Shown one piece after another: positions 9,624 through 17,544 of a stretch of 48,334 nt of DNA. The position numbers and the translations under genes are program-made. The notes below the pieces were generated by a model. That model did not search any database and was not told where the DNA came from. It worked only from the letters and a program-made list of their open reading frames with translations. Position 1 is the stretch's first letter. The number at the start of each line of letters is the position of its first letter. Origin of the DNA: an uncultured Bacteroidota bacterium (GTDB taxonomy: Bacteria > Bacteroidota > Bacteroidia > Flavobacteriales > Flavobacteriaceae); NCBI GenBank assembly GCA_902616905.1, contig CACMUP010000011.1, forward strand, positions 1 to 48,334. The letters run 5' to 3'.

Positions 9624-10604
9624 ATGGAAGTGACTTCTAACGTACCTGTCGATGATGGTCAAGTTTGGAGGGGAGGCAACAAACCTTTGAATGCTAGTTA
9701 TGGCAAAATGATGATGTGGTTTTTTATCGTGTCAGATGCCCTAACATTTACTGGTTTTTTAGTTTCATACGGTTTTTCAAGATTCAAAAATATTAACTCT
9801 TGGCCAATTGCTGACGAGGTATTTACCCATTTCCCTTTTCTACATGGCATCGATGCACCAATGTATTATGTAGCTTTGATGACCTTTATTTTAATTTTCT
9901 CGTCTGTGACTATGGTACTAGCAGTAGATGCGGGACATCACATGAATAAAGCCAAGGTGACATTTTATATGTTACTAACAATAATTGGAGGGGCGATTTT
10001 TGTTGGTTCTCAAGCATGGGAATGGAAAAATTTTATTAAAGGGGAATATGGTGCTTTAGAAACTAAAGGAGGTCAAATTCTTCAATTTGTTAATGCTGAA
10101 ACTGGGAAACGTGAATCAATTCAAGACTTTGCTATTGGTATTGCATCAGAGCGCGAAACTCACGCTCCGAATAATGGGGTTTGGTATCAAAATGAAAAGT
10201 CACTACCAAATGTATCGGTTGCAGAGGTTAAAAAGGGTTTTTTAGCTAACCCTGACTTAGTTATTAGAACAGAACAACTTAATAGTGAAGGAAGAAAAAC
10301 TGTTTTAACCAGAGAAAATTCTCTTTACAAGATCGAAGATGCTGTAAATGTAGTTGAAGGAGCTAACTTGATACACAATGAGTACGGAAACAGACTTTTT
10401 GCGGATTTCTTTTTCTTTATTACTGGTTTTCATGGATTCCATGTATTTTCTGGTGTTGTAATAAATATTATTATATTTTTTAATGTCATTTTGGGGACTT
10501 ACGAAAAGAGGGGCCATTATGAAATGGTTGAAAAAGTTGGATTATATTGGCATTTTGTCGATTTAGTTTGGGTTTTTGTATTCACATTTTTTTATTTAGT
10601 TTAA
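9624..10604 (+). CDS. Cytochrome c oxidase subunit III with a long soluble insertion
   Basis: This is a second heme-copper oxidase subunit III, 326 residues. Helices resembling subunit III lie at about 27-50, 80-100, 112-131, 258-285 and 305-325. Conserved residues include the histidines in DAGHHMNKA and FITGFHGFHVFSG and the ending YWHFVDLVWVFVFTFFYLV. Between the third helix and the GFHGFH helix is a hydrophilic insertion of about 115 residues (about 141-255) absent from classical subunit III. It has no recognised domain and no cysteine, and contains many charged residues. Such insertions occur in Bacteroidota homologues; the function is unknown to me. It lies between the short subunit III and the subunit IV genes. 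Confidence 0.92.
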   Translation: MEVTSNVPVDDGQVWRGGNKPLNASYGKMMMWFFIVSDALTFTGFLVSYGFSRFKNINSWPIADEVFTHFPFLHGIDAPMYYVALMTFILIFSSVTMVLAVDAGHHMNKAKVTFYMLLTIIGGAIFVGSQAWEWKNFIKGEYGALETKGGQILQFVNAETGKRESIQDFAIGIASERETHAPNNGVWYQNEKSLPNVSVAEVKKGFLANPDLVIRTEQLNSEGRKTVLTRENSLYKIEDAVNVVEGANLIHNEYGNRLFADFFFFITGFHGFHVFSGVVINIIIFFNVILGTYEKRGHYEMVEKVGLYWHFVDLVWVFVFTFFYLV

Positions 10605-10623
10605 AATTTAAATTCTTAATAAT

Positions 10624-11007
10624 ATGGAAGCAGGAGAACATAAATTAGCAATTTTCAGAGGTCTTTTAAAATTTAAATCAAATCAGCAAAAAATATGGGG
10701 TGTCCTTATATTTTTATCAATAGTTACTACTATTGAGGTAGTATTAGGAATTTTAAAACCTCAAATTCTAATGGCAAGTTTTTTAAGAATGAAACTCTTA
10801 AATTGGATATTTATTATCATGACTATTATAAAGGCATATTATATCGCTTGGGATTTTATGCATATTCGTGATGAAAAAACAGGGTTAAAAAACTCTATCG
10901 TATTGCCTTTAATAATTTTAATTCCTTATTTAGCTTTCATCCTTCTTTTAGAGGCAGACTATATTTTTGATGTTATGGGGCAAGGTTTTGTTTCTTGGAA
11001 TTTTTAA
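10624..11007 (+). CDS. Cytochrome c oxidase subunit IV family protein
   Basis: This is a small membrane protein of 127 residues with three hydrophobic segments (about 24-41, 57-75 and 90-108), matching the bacterial cytochrome c oxidase subunit IV (prokaryotic COX4) family. Supporting motifs are WGVLIFLSIVTTIEVVLGIL in the first helix and YYIAWDFMHIRDEK after the second. Family members stabilise the oxidase and do not bind cofactors. It starts 19 bases after the subunit III stop and is the last oxidase gene before the sugar-use insertion. A weak hairpin overlaps its stop codon. Confidence 0.87.
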   Translation: MEAGEHKLAIFRGLLKFKSNQQKIWGVLIFLSIVTTIEVVLGILKPQILMASFLRMKLLNWIFIIMTIIKAYYIAWDFMHIRDEKTGLKNSIVLPLIILIPYLAFILLLEADYIFDVMGQGFVSWNF

Positions 11008-11026
11008 GCCTGACCGTGCTTATTTT
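11005..11026 (+). terminator. Weak hairpin at the end of the subunit IV gene
   Basis: TAAGC (11005-11009, starting at the stop codon) pairs with GCTTA (11018-11022), followed by TTTT. The stem is only five pairs, so termination here is uncertain. The rest of the 283-base gap to 11290 is AT-rich and shows no gene. It holds TATTTTTT-C-AAAAAATA (11048-11064) and CTTATA-TTAG-TATAAG (11251-11266), the latter 25 bases before the GH2 start and possibly an operator. Confidence 0.3.
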
Positions 11027-11290
11027 AGAATATTAATTAACCTATCATATTTTTTCAAAAAATAAATAACTAAAAACACTGACTATTCTACTATTTTTTA
11101 ATTTCAATTTTATTGTTTAAAATTTCATCGCTTTAAGAAACAGTCTTATAAAAATATCTTTCTTATTTGTTCAATTCATACAAATTTTAAATGACTATGA
11201 AAATCGCATTTTATTATTAAATATAAATAAGTGTAAAAAAGAGGATATGTCTTATATTAGTATAAGTTAGTAGAATTAACAAATTATGAA

Positions 11291-14080
11291 ATGCGTAAAT
11301 TAATCAATTATATTTTGATTATATTTTTTTTTAATTATGTAGGGAATTCACAAATACCACTTCCTGAGCACCCTCGCCCAGATTTTAATCGATCGACTTG
11401 GAAAAATCTTAATGGTATTTGGGAATTTAAATTTGATCCAAAAAATATAGGTTTGATTGAAAACTGGTATTTAGGTAAAACAAAATTTGACAAAAAAATA
11501 GTTGTACCTTTTCCATGGGGATCAAAATTATCTAAAGTTAATGATGAGTCTAACATAGCCTGGTATTCACGAATCATAAATATTCCTTCAGAATGGAAGA
11601 CAAAAAAAACCTTTATTACCATTGGTGCTTCAGATTGGGAAACAACAGTATGGTTAGACGGTAAATTAATTGGTAAGCATCAAGGCGGGTATGTGCCTTT
11701 TTCTTTTGATTTATCTTCACACCTAAAATATGATTTAAACCAAAAACTAATAATAAGGGTTGATGATGATGCTGGCGATCCAAAAAAATTTAAAAGAGGT
11801 CATGCTCTTTATGGCAAACAAGGTTATGGAAATGCGAGAGGAATTTGGCAAACAGTTTATCTAGAATCTAGAGGGGAGAATTTTCTTGAAGCAATACATT
11901 TTACTCCAGATATAGATAACAGAATAATAAATGTTTCAACTTATTTGAAAAATGATTCCAAAAATGAATTACCACTGTCATTAAAAATTAAAACTGAAAA
12001 TGGTTTTATAAATCATAAAATCACAGTAAAACCTGGTCAACAAAAAAGAAATTTTGATATAGAAATTCCAAATATGAGATTATGGTCTTTAGTAGACCCG
12101 TTTCTATACGAAGTTGAAGTGTCATTTGAGAATGATGTAGTTCATTCTTATTTTGGAATGCGTAAAATATCTACTAAAATTCTACCAGGAACTGACTATC
12201 CTTATGTTGCTTTAAACAATAAACCAATTTATCTCCAACTTGCACTTGACCAGTCCTATCACCCCCATGGATATTATACATTCCCAGATGACAATTTCAT
12301 TAAGGAGGAAATTTTAAGAACTAAGTCTATTGGTTTAAATGGAATTAGGGTTCATATTAAAGTTGAGGTGCCTAGAAAATTATATTGGGCAGATAAATTA
12401 GGTCTTTTAATTGTTGAGGACTTACCTAATTCATGGGGTGAACCAAATAAATTAATGAAAGCTGAGTCTGAATATACACTTAAGGAAATGATTAAAAGGG
12501 ATTACAATCACCCTTCTATTTTTTCATGGGTTCTATTTAATGAACAATGGGGTCTTTCAACTAAAAATGATCCTGAAGATAATAAAGAGAAAAGAAATGA
12601 GATACTTCCAGAAACATATCATTGGATAACATCAATGTATTATTTAGCAAAATCTCTTGATACATCCAGATTAATCGAGGATAACTCTTTGTGTTGTGGT
12701 GGTGTTCACACTGCTACTGATTTAAATTCGTGGCATGTTTATCTTCCTGGGTATGAATGGGAAAATTATCTTAAAGATCAAACAGAAAAAAATTTTAAAG
12801 GAGGGAATCATTTATACTACAAAGGTTTTAAACAAGAAAATCAACCATTTTTAAATTCAGAGTCTGGTAATGTTTGGGGTTATAAAGGAAGTACTGGTGA
12901 TATTGATTGGAGCTATGATTATCATAGAATGATTAACAGTTTCAGAAAATTTCCAGAGGTTGCTGGCTGGTTATATACAGAACATCATGATGTAATTAAT
13001 GAGTGGAATGGTTACTGGAAATTTGATAGATCTGAAAAGTATACAGGGTTAAGTGAAATTTTTGGGGGCATGACCATAAATGATTTTCATTCACCAATTT
13101 ATCTTTCAACAGGTGTTGAAATTTGCCGATCTGTAAAAAATAATGAAAAAGTAAAAATTCCCTTATTTATATCTTCAATGACGAATAAAAAATATGGAAA
13201 AGAACTATTACTTGATTACAAATTAATACATATGAATTACATAGCAGAAGAGTCTCTTGTCCACTCAAGTCAAATTAAGATTGAATACAAACCTTGGATA
13301 CAAAAAAGTCTTATGCCAATAGATTTAACAATGGCAAACGTAAGCGGTCTTTCGAAATTAATACTTACACTTAAAACTCTTGATGGTAAAATATTACACA
13401 GAAATTTTATGCATTTTGAGGTAAAATCAGAAAAAAAAATTAAAGGTATAAAAGTGATTGATCTTCCTGTAATATCACTTTCAAATTCAAGTTGGACAAA
13501 AAAAATGTGGCAGATATTTGATGGAAAAAAAATAAATGGAACTGGAAGTGGTTTTTTCGAATATGAGTTTGAAATTCCCGACGAAATAAAAAAGCAAAAA
13601 TTTAAAAAGGTTTTTTTTATTTTAGAGGCATCAGCTAAGGAGCTTTTTGAAAAAGATAGAGAAGACAATTATTATATTGACGCTGGTATTGATTTTATGA
13701 AAGGGTCAAAACTTAGTCCAAGTATAAATCCGAACTCTTACCCAATGACTGATACAAAATTTTATCAGTCTAAAATTGATATTTCAGTTAATGGAGAAGT
13801 GAAAAAAAGAATTACTCTAAAAGATGATCCTGCTGATCATAGAGGAATACTGTCTTGGCATAATCAAAAAAAATCTATTGAGGGACCTCCTTCCTTAAAT
13901 GAAGCTGGTTCTTATGGTTATTTAATTAAAGTACCGATTTCTAAACAGGAATTAGAAAATTCAAAAAGCCAAGGAATAATAAAATTAAAATTACAAACTA
14001 AAGGGGAGGGAGGTATTGCAATTTATGGAGAATCATTTGGAAGATATCCTTTAAATCCTAGTTTGGTATTCATAAAATAA
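11291..14080 (+). CDS. Glycoside hydrolase family 2 protein (beta-galactosidase/beta-glucuronidase type), exported
   Basis: This is a retaining glycosidase of clan GH-A, 929 residues. A signal peptide (about residues 1-21, ending GNSQ) indicates export to the periplasm. The order is a sugar-binding jelly roll (about 30-195, opening with the typical RPDFNRSTWKNLNGIWEFKF), an immunoglobulin-like domain (about 195-295) and a TIM barrel (about 300-610). The acid/base E418 lies in LFNEQWG and the nucleophile E524 in NSESGNVWG. About 300 further residues form extra beta domains of unknown role. The substrate cannot be read from the sequence; beta-galactoside and beta-glucuronide are both possible. 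It is followed after 10 bases by galM. The pair interrupts the oxidase cluster. No SusC/SusD, sugar transporter or regulator is adjacent. Confidence 0.9.
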   Translation: MRKLINYILIIFFFNYVGNSQIPLPEHPRPDFNRSTWKNLNGIWEFKFDPKNIGLIENWYLGKTKFDKKIVVPFPWGSKLSKVNDESNIAWYSRIINIPSEWKTKKTFITIGASDWETTVWLDGKLIGKHQGGYVPFSFDLSSHLKYDLNQKLIIRVDDDAGDPKKFKRGHALYGKQGYGNARGIWQTVYLESRGENFLEAIHFTPDIDNRIINVSTYLKNDSKNELPLSLKIKTENGFINHKITVKPGQQKRNFDIEIPNMRLWSLVDPFLYEVEVSFENDVVHSYFGMRKISTKILPGTDYPYVALNNKPIYLQLALDQSYHPHGYYTFPDDNFIKEEILRTKSIGLNGIRVHIKVEVPRKLYWADKLGLLIVEDLPNSWGEPNKLMKAESEYTLKEMIKRDYNHPSIFSWVLFNEQWGLSTKNDPEDNKEKRNEILPETYHWITSMYYLAKSLDTSRLIEDNSLCCGGVHTATDLNSWHVYLPGYEWENYLKDQTEKNFKGGNHLYYKGFKQENQPFLNSESGNVWGYKGSTGDIDWSYDYHRMINSFRKFPEVAGWLYTEHHDVINEWNGYWKFDRSEKYTGLSEIFGGMTINDFHSPIYLSTGVEICRSVKNNEKVKIPLFISSMTNKKYGKELLLDYKLIHMNYIAEESLVHSSQIKIEYKPWIQKSLMPIDLTMANVSGLSKLILTLKTLDGKILHRNFMHFEVKSEKKIKGIKVIDLPVISLSNSSWTKKMWQIFDGKKINGTGSGFFEYEFEIPDEIKKQKFKKVFFILEASAKELFEKDREDNYYIDAGIDFMKGSKLSPSINPNSYPMTDTKFYQSKIDISVNGEVKKRITLKDDPADHRGILSWHNQKKSIEGPPSLNEAGSYGYLIKVPISKQELENSKSQGIIKLKLQTKGEGGIAIYGESFGRYPLNPSLVFIK

Positions 14081-14090
14081 AAAGAAGAAA

Positions 14091-15254
14091 ATGAATATTT
14101 TTAAAATTATTAAATCAATAAGAGTTTTATTATTCATTCTTCTAACAATAAATTTTTCTTGTAAGAAATTTATTAAAAACCGTGATTTAGAGTTGACGTA
14201 TATAGACAAGAAATTTTTTGGTAAAACTAAGAATGGCCAAGATGTTTTTTTATTTGAAATGAAAAATAAAAAAGGAATGGTCATAAAAATAATTACATAC
14301 GGGGGGATCATTACTTCCTGGAAAGTAAAAAACAGAAAAAATCATTTTGAGGATATAGTTTTAGGCTATAAAACTTTATTAGAATATGAAAATAAGAGTC
14401 CTTATTTTGGAGCGATAATTGGACGATACGGAAATCGTATTGCGGAAGGAAAATTCTCATTAGATGGTAAAGAATATAACTTGGAAACTAATAATTATCC
14501 AAATCACTTACATGGAGGGACTAAAGGTTTTGACAAGGTCGTATGGCAAGCAAGAGAAATTTCAAATGACTCATCCTCTTCGATAGAACTAAGTTATTTA
14601 AGCAGAGATGGAGATCAAGGTTATCCTGGAAATCTTAAAGTAAAAGTTATTTATACACTAAACAATAATAATGAATTGCTAGTTGAATATTTTGCTGAAA
14701 CAGATAAAAGTACGATAGTAAATTTAACTCAGCATTCATATTTTAATCTTTCTGGAAATTTCCAAAAAGATATATTGGATCATAAATTGGTTATAAATGC
14801 AGATAATTTTCTTCCGGTGGATTCTACTCTAATTCCTACTGGAGAAATAAGAAAAGTAAATACAACCCCTTTTGATTTTAGGATACCAAAAAAAATAGGA
14901 CATGATATCAATGAAAAAAACCAACAGTTAAAAAATGGAATTGGATATGATCATTGTTGGGTAGTAAATTCAAATGAAAAAGATTTCAGATTTGTTGCAT
15001 CCGCATATGAAGAAAATTCGGGAAGACTTCTAGAAATTTTTTCTACACAACCAGGGATTCAGTTTTATTCAGGTAATTTTTTAGATGGAACACTTCCAAC
15101 TAAGACAAAAGGATTTTATAAAAAAAGAACAGGCTTTTGTCTAGAAACACAACATTTTCCAGATTCTCCAAACCAACTCAATTTCCCAGATGTTAAACTC
15201 AAACCTGGGGAAATTTATTTTTCAAAAACTAAATTTAGATTATCTGTAAAGTAA
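14091..15254 (+). CDS. galM: Aldose 1-epimerase, lipoprotein
   Basis: Mutarotase interconverts alpha and beta anomers of hexoses such as galactose and glucose. The 387 residues begin with a hydrophobic signal and a lipobox INFSC (C24 lipidated), so it is probably anchored to a periplasmic or outer-membrane face, as is common for Bacteroidota GalM. Catalytic-site blocks are visible: GRYGNRIAEGKF, NHLHGGTKGFDK, the His of LTQHSYFNLSG and YDHCWVV. The catalytic Glu lies in GFCLETQHFPDSPNQ. It sits 10 bases downstream of the GH2 gene; the epimerase would equilibrate the sugar anomer released by the glycosidase. Confidence in the family is high; sugar specificity is unknown. Confidence 0.93.
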   Translation: MNIFKIIKSIRVLLFILLTINFSCKKFIKNRDLELTYIDKKFFGKTKNGQDVFLFEMKNKKGMVIKIITYGGIITSWKVKNRKNHFEDIVLGYKTLLEYENKSPYFGAIIGRYGNRIAEGKFSLDGKEYNLETNNYPNHLHGGTKGFDKVVWQAREISNDSSSSIELSYLSRDGDQGYPGNLKVKVIYTLNNNNELLVEYFAETDKSTIVNLTQHSYFNLSGNFQKDILDHKLVINADNFLPVDSTLIPTGEIRKVNTTPFDFRIPKKIGHDINEKNQQLKNGIGYDHCWVVNSNEKDFRFVASAYEENSGRLLEIFSTQPGIQFYSGNFLDGTLPTKTKGFYKKRTGFCLETQHFPDSPNQLNFPDVKLKPGEIYFSKTKFRLSVK

Positions 15255-15257
15255 ATA

Positions 15258-15276
15258 CACTAATTCTATTTTAGTG
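15258..15276 (+). terminator. Possible weak terminator after galM
   Basis: CACTAA (15258-15263) pairs with TTAGTG (15271-15276) over a 7-base loop, three bases after the galM stop. There is no U-tract, so it may only be a 3'-end stabiliser. Confidence 0.25.
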
Positions 15277-15314
15277 ACATTAAATATGTAAAAGTACTAG
15301 TAAAATAGTTTTGG

Positions 15315-15322
15315 TAAATTTG
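15315..15322 (+). promoter_or_regulatory. Putative -7 box TAAATTTG before the SCO-region genes
   Basis: An exact TAnnTTTG lies 46 bases before the ATG at 15369. No clear TTG is present at the -33 distance. If used, it would let the SCO-DUF420 genes be expressed independently of the sugar cassette upstream. Confidence 0.4.
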
Positions 15323-15368
15323 CATTTGTTTATCAAAAATAAAAATATAGATCTTTAATTAGGATCAA

Positions 15369-16028
15369 ATGAAAAAGGAGGAAGTTTATAAAAAAATTGT
15401 TTTAGGGATTTTATTTGTTTTTCCCTTATTAGTTTATCTTTTCTTTGCTTCAGGTAAAAATAATTTTGCCAAACTCCCTATTCTTTCTGAGAAAATAATG
15501 GAACTTCCTGAAAATAGTATTGGTAATTCAACAAAACTTAATGGTCATATTTCAATACTTGGGTATTGGGGAGGTAGTTTACAAAATAAAAAAGCAGAAG
15601 CTCTGAATTTAAATGAGAAAATTTATAAAAGGTTTTATCAATTCGATGATTTTCAATTTGTTTTTTTAGTAGACTCTGACAAAAAAAAAGAAGTTGAAGA
15701 ATTAAAATCTTCTCTTAAACAAGGAGTTGGAACCGATCTTTCTAGATGGAATTTCGTATTTGCAGAAAAGACCGAAATTAAATCACATTTTTTATCACTT
15801 AATATTTCTATGGATTTAGATGAGTATGATAATACACCTTATGTATTTATAATTGATAAAAATCTTAATCTTAGAGGAAGAAATGATGATGAAGATATTG
15901 TAACTCTTTATGGATATGATGCTAGATCTGTAGCACAGATTAATAAAAAAATGATTGATGATGTAAAAGTTATTTTAGCTGAATATCGTTTGGCTTTAAA
16001 AATATATAATAATAAAAGGGAAAAGTAG
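15369..16028 (+). CDS. Membrane-anchored thioredoxin-fold-like protein without cysteines (SCO-associated)
   Basis: The function is not established. The 219 residues have one N-terminal anchor (about 10-27) and then a soluble domain that reads like a degenerate thioredoxin/SCO fold. The strand ISILGYWGG sits where a CxxC-type motif would normally follow, then FQFVFLVDSDKKKEVEELK, WNFVFAEKTEI and NTPYVFIIDKNLNLRGR, which resembles the TPxxFxID strand near the cis-proline of thioredoxins. There is not a single cysteine, so no redox or Cys-ligated copper role is possible. It ends one base before the SCO ATG, so the two are surely cotranscribed. Comparable ORFs stand before sco genes in other Flavobacteriaceae. 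A role in oxidase copper-site assembly is inferred from context only. Confidence 0.7.
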   Translation: MKKEEVYKKIVLGILFVFPLLVYLFFASGKNNFAKLPILSEKIMELPENSIGNSTKLNGHISILGYWGGSLQNKKAEALNLNEKIYKRFYQFDDFQFVFLVDSDKKKEVEELKSSLKQGVGTDLSRWNFVFAEKTEIKSHFLSLNISMDLDEYDNTPYVFIIDKNLNLRGRNDDEDIVTLYGYDARSVAQINKKMIDDVKVILAEYRLALKIYNNKREK

Positions 16029-16724
16029 ATGAGAAATACAAAGTTTGTTGGACTAATCTTGGTTGTCATAATCTTTGGAATCATTTTTATTCCTGAGATA
16101 ATTTCAAGGATAACTAATCGTAGTATTGTTGAAAGCAATCGTTCTCAATCGTCAATTCCACTGCAATATGTTTTTTTAAATGGTGAAGCTAAAAAGGTAC
16201 CTGAATTTGCTTTTCTTAATCAAGACAGTATCATAATTTCTAATGAAGACTATAGTAAAAAGGTATATATAGCTGAGTTTTTCTTTACATCATGTCCCAG
16301 TATTTGTCCAATAATGAATAAAAATATGAAACGTATTGAAAATCGTTTTGGCAAACATCAAGACTTTGGTATAGCTTCATTCAGTATTGACCCTTCAAAA
16401 GACACTCCTTCAGTTTTAAAAGCATACGCAGAGACTTATGATGTTTTTTCTCAGAATTGGCATTTTCTTACAGGCGAAAAAGATAAGATTTATGATTTAG
16501 CAAATAAAGGTTTTAATATATTTGCATCAGTAAATTCAAGAGTTGCTGGAGGATTTGAGCATCAAGGTTATTTTGCTTTGATTGATAAAAATGGTTTCAT
16601 TCGTTGTCGCTCAGATCAATTTGGAAATCCTATTGTGTATTACATGGGTATTGACGAGGAAGATGTTGAAATTCAAGAAGTAGACTTGCTTATAGAAGAT
16701 ATTGAAAAACTCTTAAAGGAATAA
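16029..16724 (+). CDS. SCO1/SenC family copper chaperone
   Basis: SCO proteins deliver copper to, or reduce, the CuA site of cytochrome c oxidase subunit II at the periplasmic face. The 231 residues have an N-terminal anchor (about 7-24) and a thioredoxin-like domain (about 45-230). The copper ligands are present: the CxxxC motif C89-PSI-C93 in FTSCPSICP, and H178 in GGFEHQGYFALID. The FSIDPSKDTP block is also typical. It starts directly after the stop of the upstream gene and is followed after 4 bases by the DUF420 gene. Length and motifs match functional SCO proteins. Confidence 0.94.
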   Translation: MRNTKFVGLILVVIIFGIIFIPEIISRITNRSIVESNRSQSSIPLQYVFLNGEAKKVPEFAFLNQDSIIISNEDYSKKVYIAEFFFTSCPSICPIMNKNMKRIENRFGKHQDFGIASFSIDPSKDTPSVLKAYAETYDVFSQNWHFLTGEKDKIYDLANKGFNIFASVNSRVAGGFEHQGYFALIDKNGFIRCRSDQFGNPIVYYMGIDEEDVEIQEVDLLIEDIEKLLKE

Positions 16725-16728
16725 AACC

Positions 16729-17262
16729 ATGAGTGAAAAAGATTATGAAAAAGTAAAAAAATATACTCCTTGGGTATGGATTTTATCTGTTGCAATTCCT
16801 GTCGTAGTTGCAATTCTATTTTTGATTAAAATACCAAATATTGAACCCTTAACATTTTTGCCCCCTATTTACGCGTTTATTAACGCCATAACAGCTGTTT
16901 TTTTAACTATTGCTTATATAGCTATAAAAAGAAAGAAAATAACTCTTCATGAAAGATTTATGAAAATTTCAATAGGTTTATCTGTTATTTTTCTTGTTAT
17001 GTATGTATCTTATCATATGACTTCAGATCCAACACCTTATGGGGGAGATGGAGTAATTAGATCGGTCTACTACTTTATATTAATCTCACATGTGCTACTT
17101 TCTATTGGAATTATACCACTTGTTTTAATTACTTATGTGAGAGCAATATCAAAATTATTTTCAGACCACAAAAAAATAGCTAGATACACTTTTCCTATCT
17201 GGATGTACATAGCTGTAACTGGAGTAATTGTTTATTTAATGATATCACCTTATTATGCATAA
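16729..17262 (+). CDS. DUF420 family membrane protein
   Basis: This is a 177-residue integral membrane protein with about five helices (about 13-33, 42-64, 78-101, 110-135 and 152-173) and the DUF420 pattern. Conserved features include the polar HERFMK preceding the third helix, VMYVSYHMTSDPTPYGGDG, and a His in the LISHVLLSIGIIPLVL helix. DUF420 genes are regularly found with heme-copper oxidase and SCO genes (CtaM-like YozB of Bacillus is a distant relative) and are thought to help oxidase maturation. Here it sits between SCO and a small CxxC protein, overlapping the latter by 8 bases. The exact activity is not known. Confidence 0.85.
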   Translation: MSEKDYEKVKKYTPWVWILSVAIPVVVAILFLIKIPNIEPLTFLPPIYAFINAITAVFLTIAYIAIKRKKITLHERFMKISIGLSVIFLVMYVSYHMTSDPTPYGGDGVIRSVYYFILISHVLLSIGIIPLVLITYVRAISKLFSDHKKIARYTFPIWMYIAVTGVIVYLMISPYYA

Positions 17263-17479
17263 AAAGGGATACAGGATATTTTTTTTATTAATTTTTATTT
17301 TTTTAATAAATGTTGAAGAAATATACAGTCAGTGCTCAATGTGTAGAGCCGTACTTGAATCTGAGGAAGGACAAACAACAGCAAAAGGCATAAATAATGG
17401 AATATTATATTTGATGGCGATACCCTATTTATTAGTTGGTTTCATTGGATGGAAAGTAATACAAATACTTAAAAAGTAG
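17255..17479 (+). CDS. Small exported CxxC membrane protein of the oxidase cluster
   Basis: This 74-residue protein has an N-terminal signal (about 7-25, ending IYSQ) and then immediately C27-S-M-C30. A short polar stretch (RAVLESEEGQTTAKGINNG) leads to a single C-terminal helix (about 50-70) with a basic end. After signal cleavage the mature protein would be about 49 residues, displaying the two cysteines near its N-terminus. It overlaps the DUF420 gene by 8 bases, so it is translationally coupled to it. Similar small ORFs follow DUF420 in other Flavobacteriaceae. The vicinal cysteines next to SCO suggest metal or redox work in oxidase assembly, which is inference. I know of no characterised homologue. 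Confidence 0.75.
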   Translation: MHKKGYRIFFLLIFIFLINVEEIYSQCSMCRAVLESEEGQTTAKGINNGILYLMAIPYLLVGFIGWKVIQILKK

Positions 17480-17503
17480 ATTAAATTTTTTTTACAAAAT
17501 ATA

Positions 17504-17529
17504 GTTTATAATATAAACTTGTTTATATT
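17504..17529 (+). promoter_or_regulatory. Triple half-site operator GTTTATA/TATAAAC/GTTTATA
   Basis: Two perfect overlapping palindromes share their middle arm. GTTTATA (17504-17510), one base, TATAAAC (17512-17518) form the first. AATATAAAC (17510-17518), TT, GTTTATATT (17521-17529) form the second. The right arm covers most of the -7 box TATATTTG at 17524-17531. It sits 16 bases before the membrane protein gene whose downstream partner encodes a winged-helix regulator, so autoregulation by that protein is the natural reading (inferred). Confidence 0.6.
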
Positions 17530-17531
17530 TG
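17524..17531 (+). promoter_or_regulatory. -7 box TATATTTG of the membrane protein-regulator operon
   Basis: An exact TAnnTTTG lies 13 bases before the ATG at 17545 and overlaps the right arm of the palindromic operator. No TTG is present at the -33 distance. A bound regulator here would block polymerase. Confidence 0.55.
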
Positions 17532-17544
17532 TAATAAATTTATA

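Noticed and set aside
11008-11290. A possible small RNA gene in the longest intergenic stretch
   Set aside because: Only AT-rich palindromes are seen, with no promoter box and no stable GC-containing structure or U-tract.
13270-13668. A 132-residue antisense frame in the GH2 gene
   Set aside because: It is a Phe/Ser-rich shadow of the GH2 frame without any start context.
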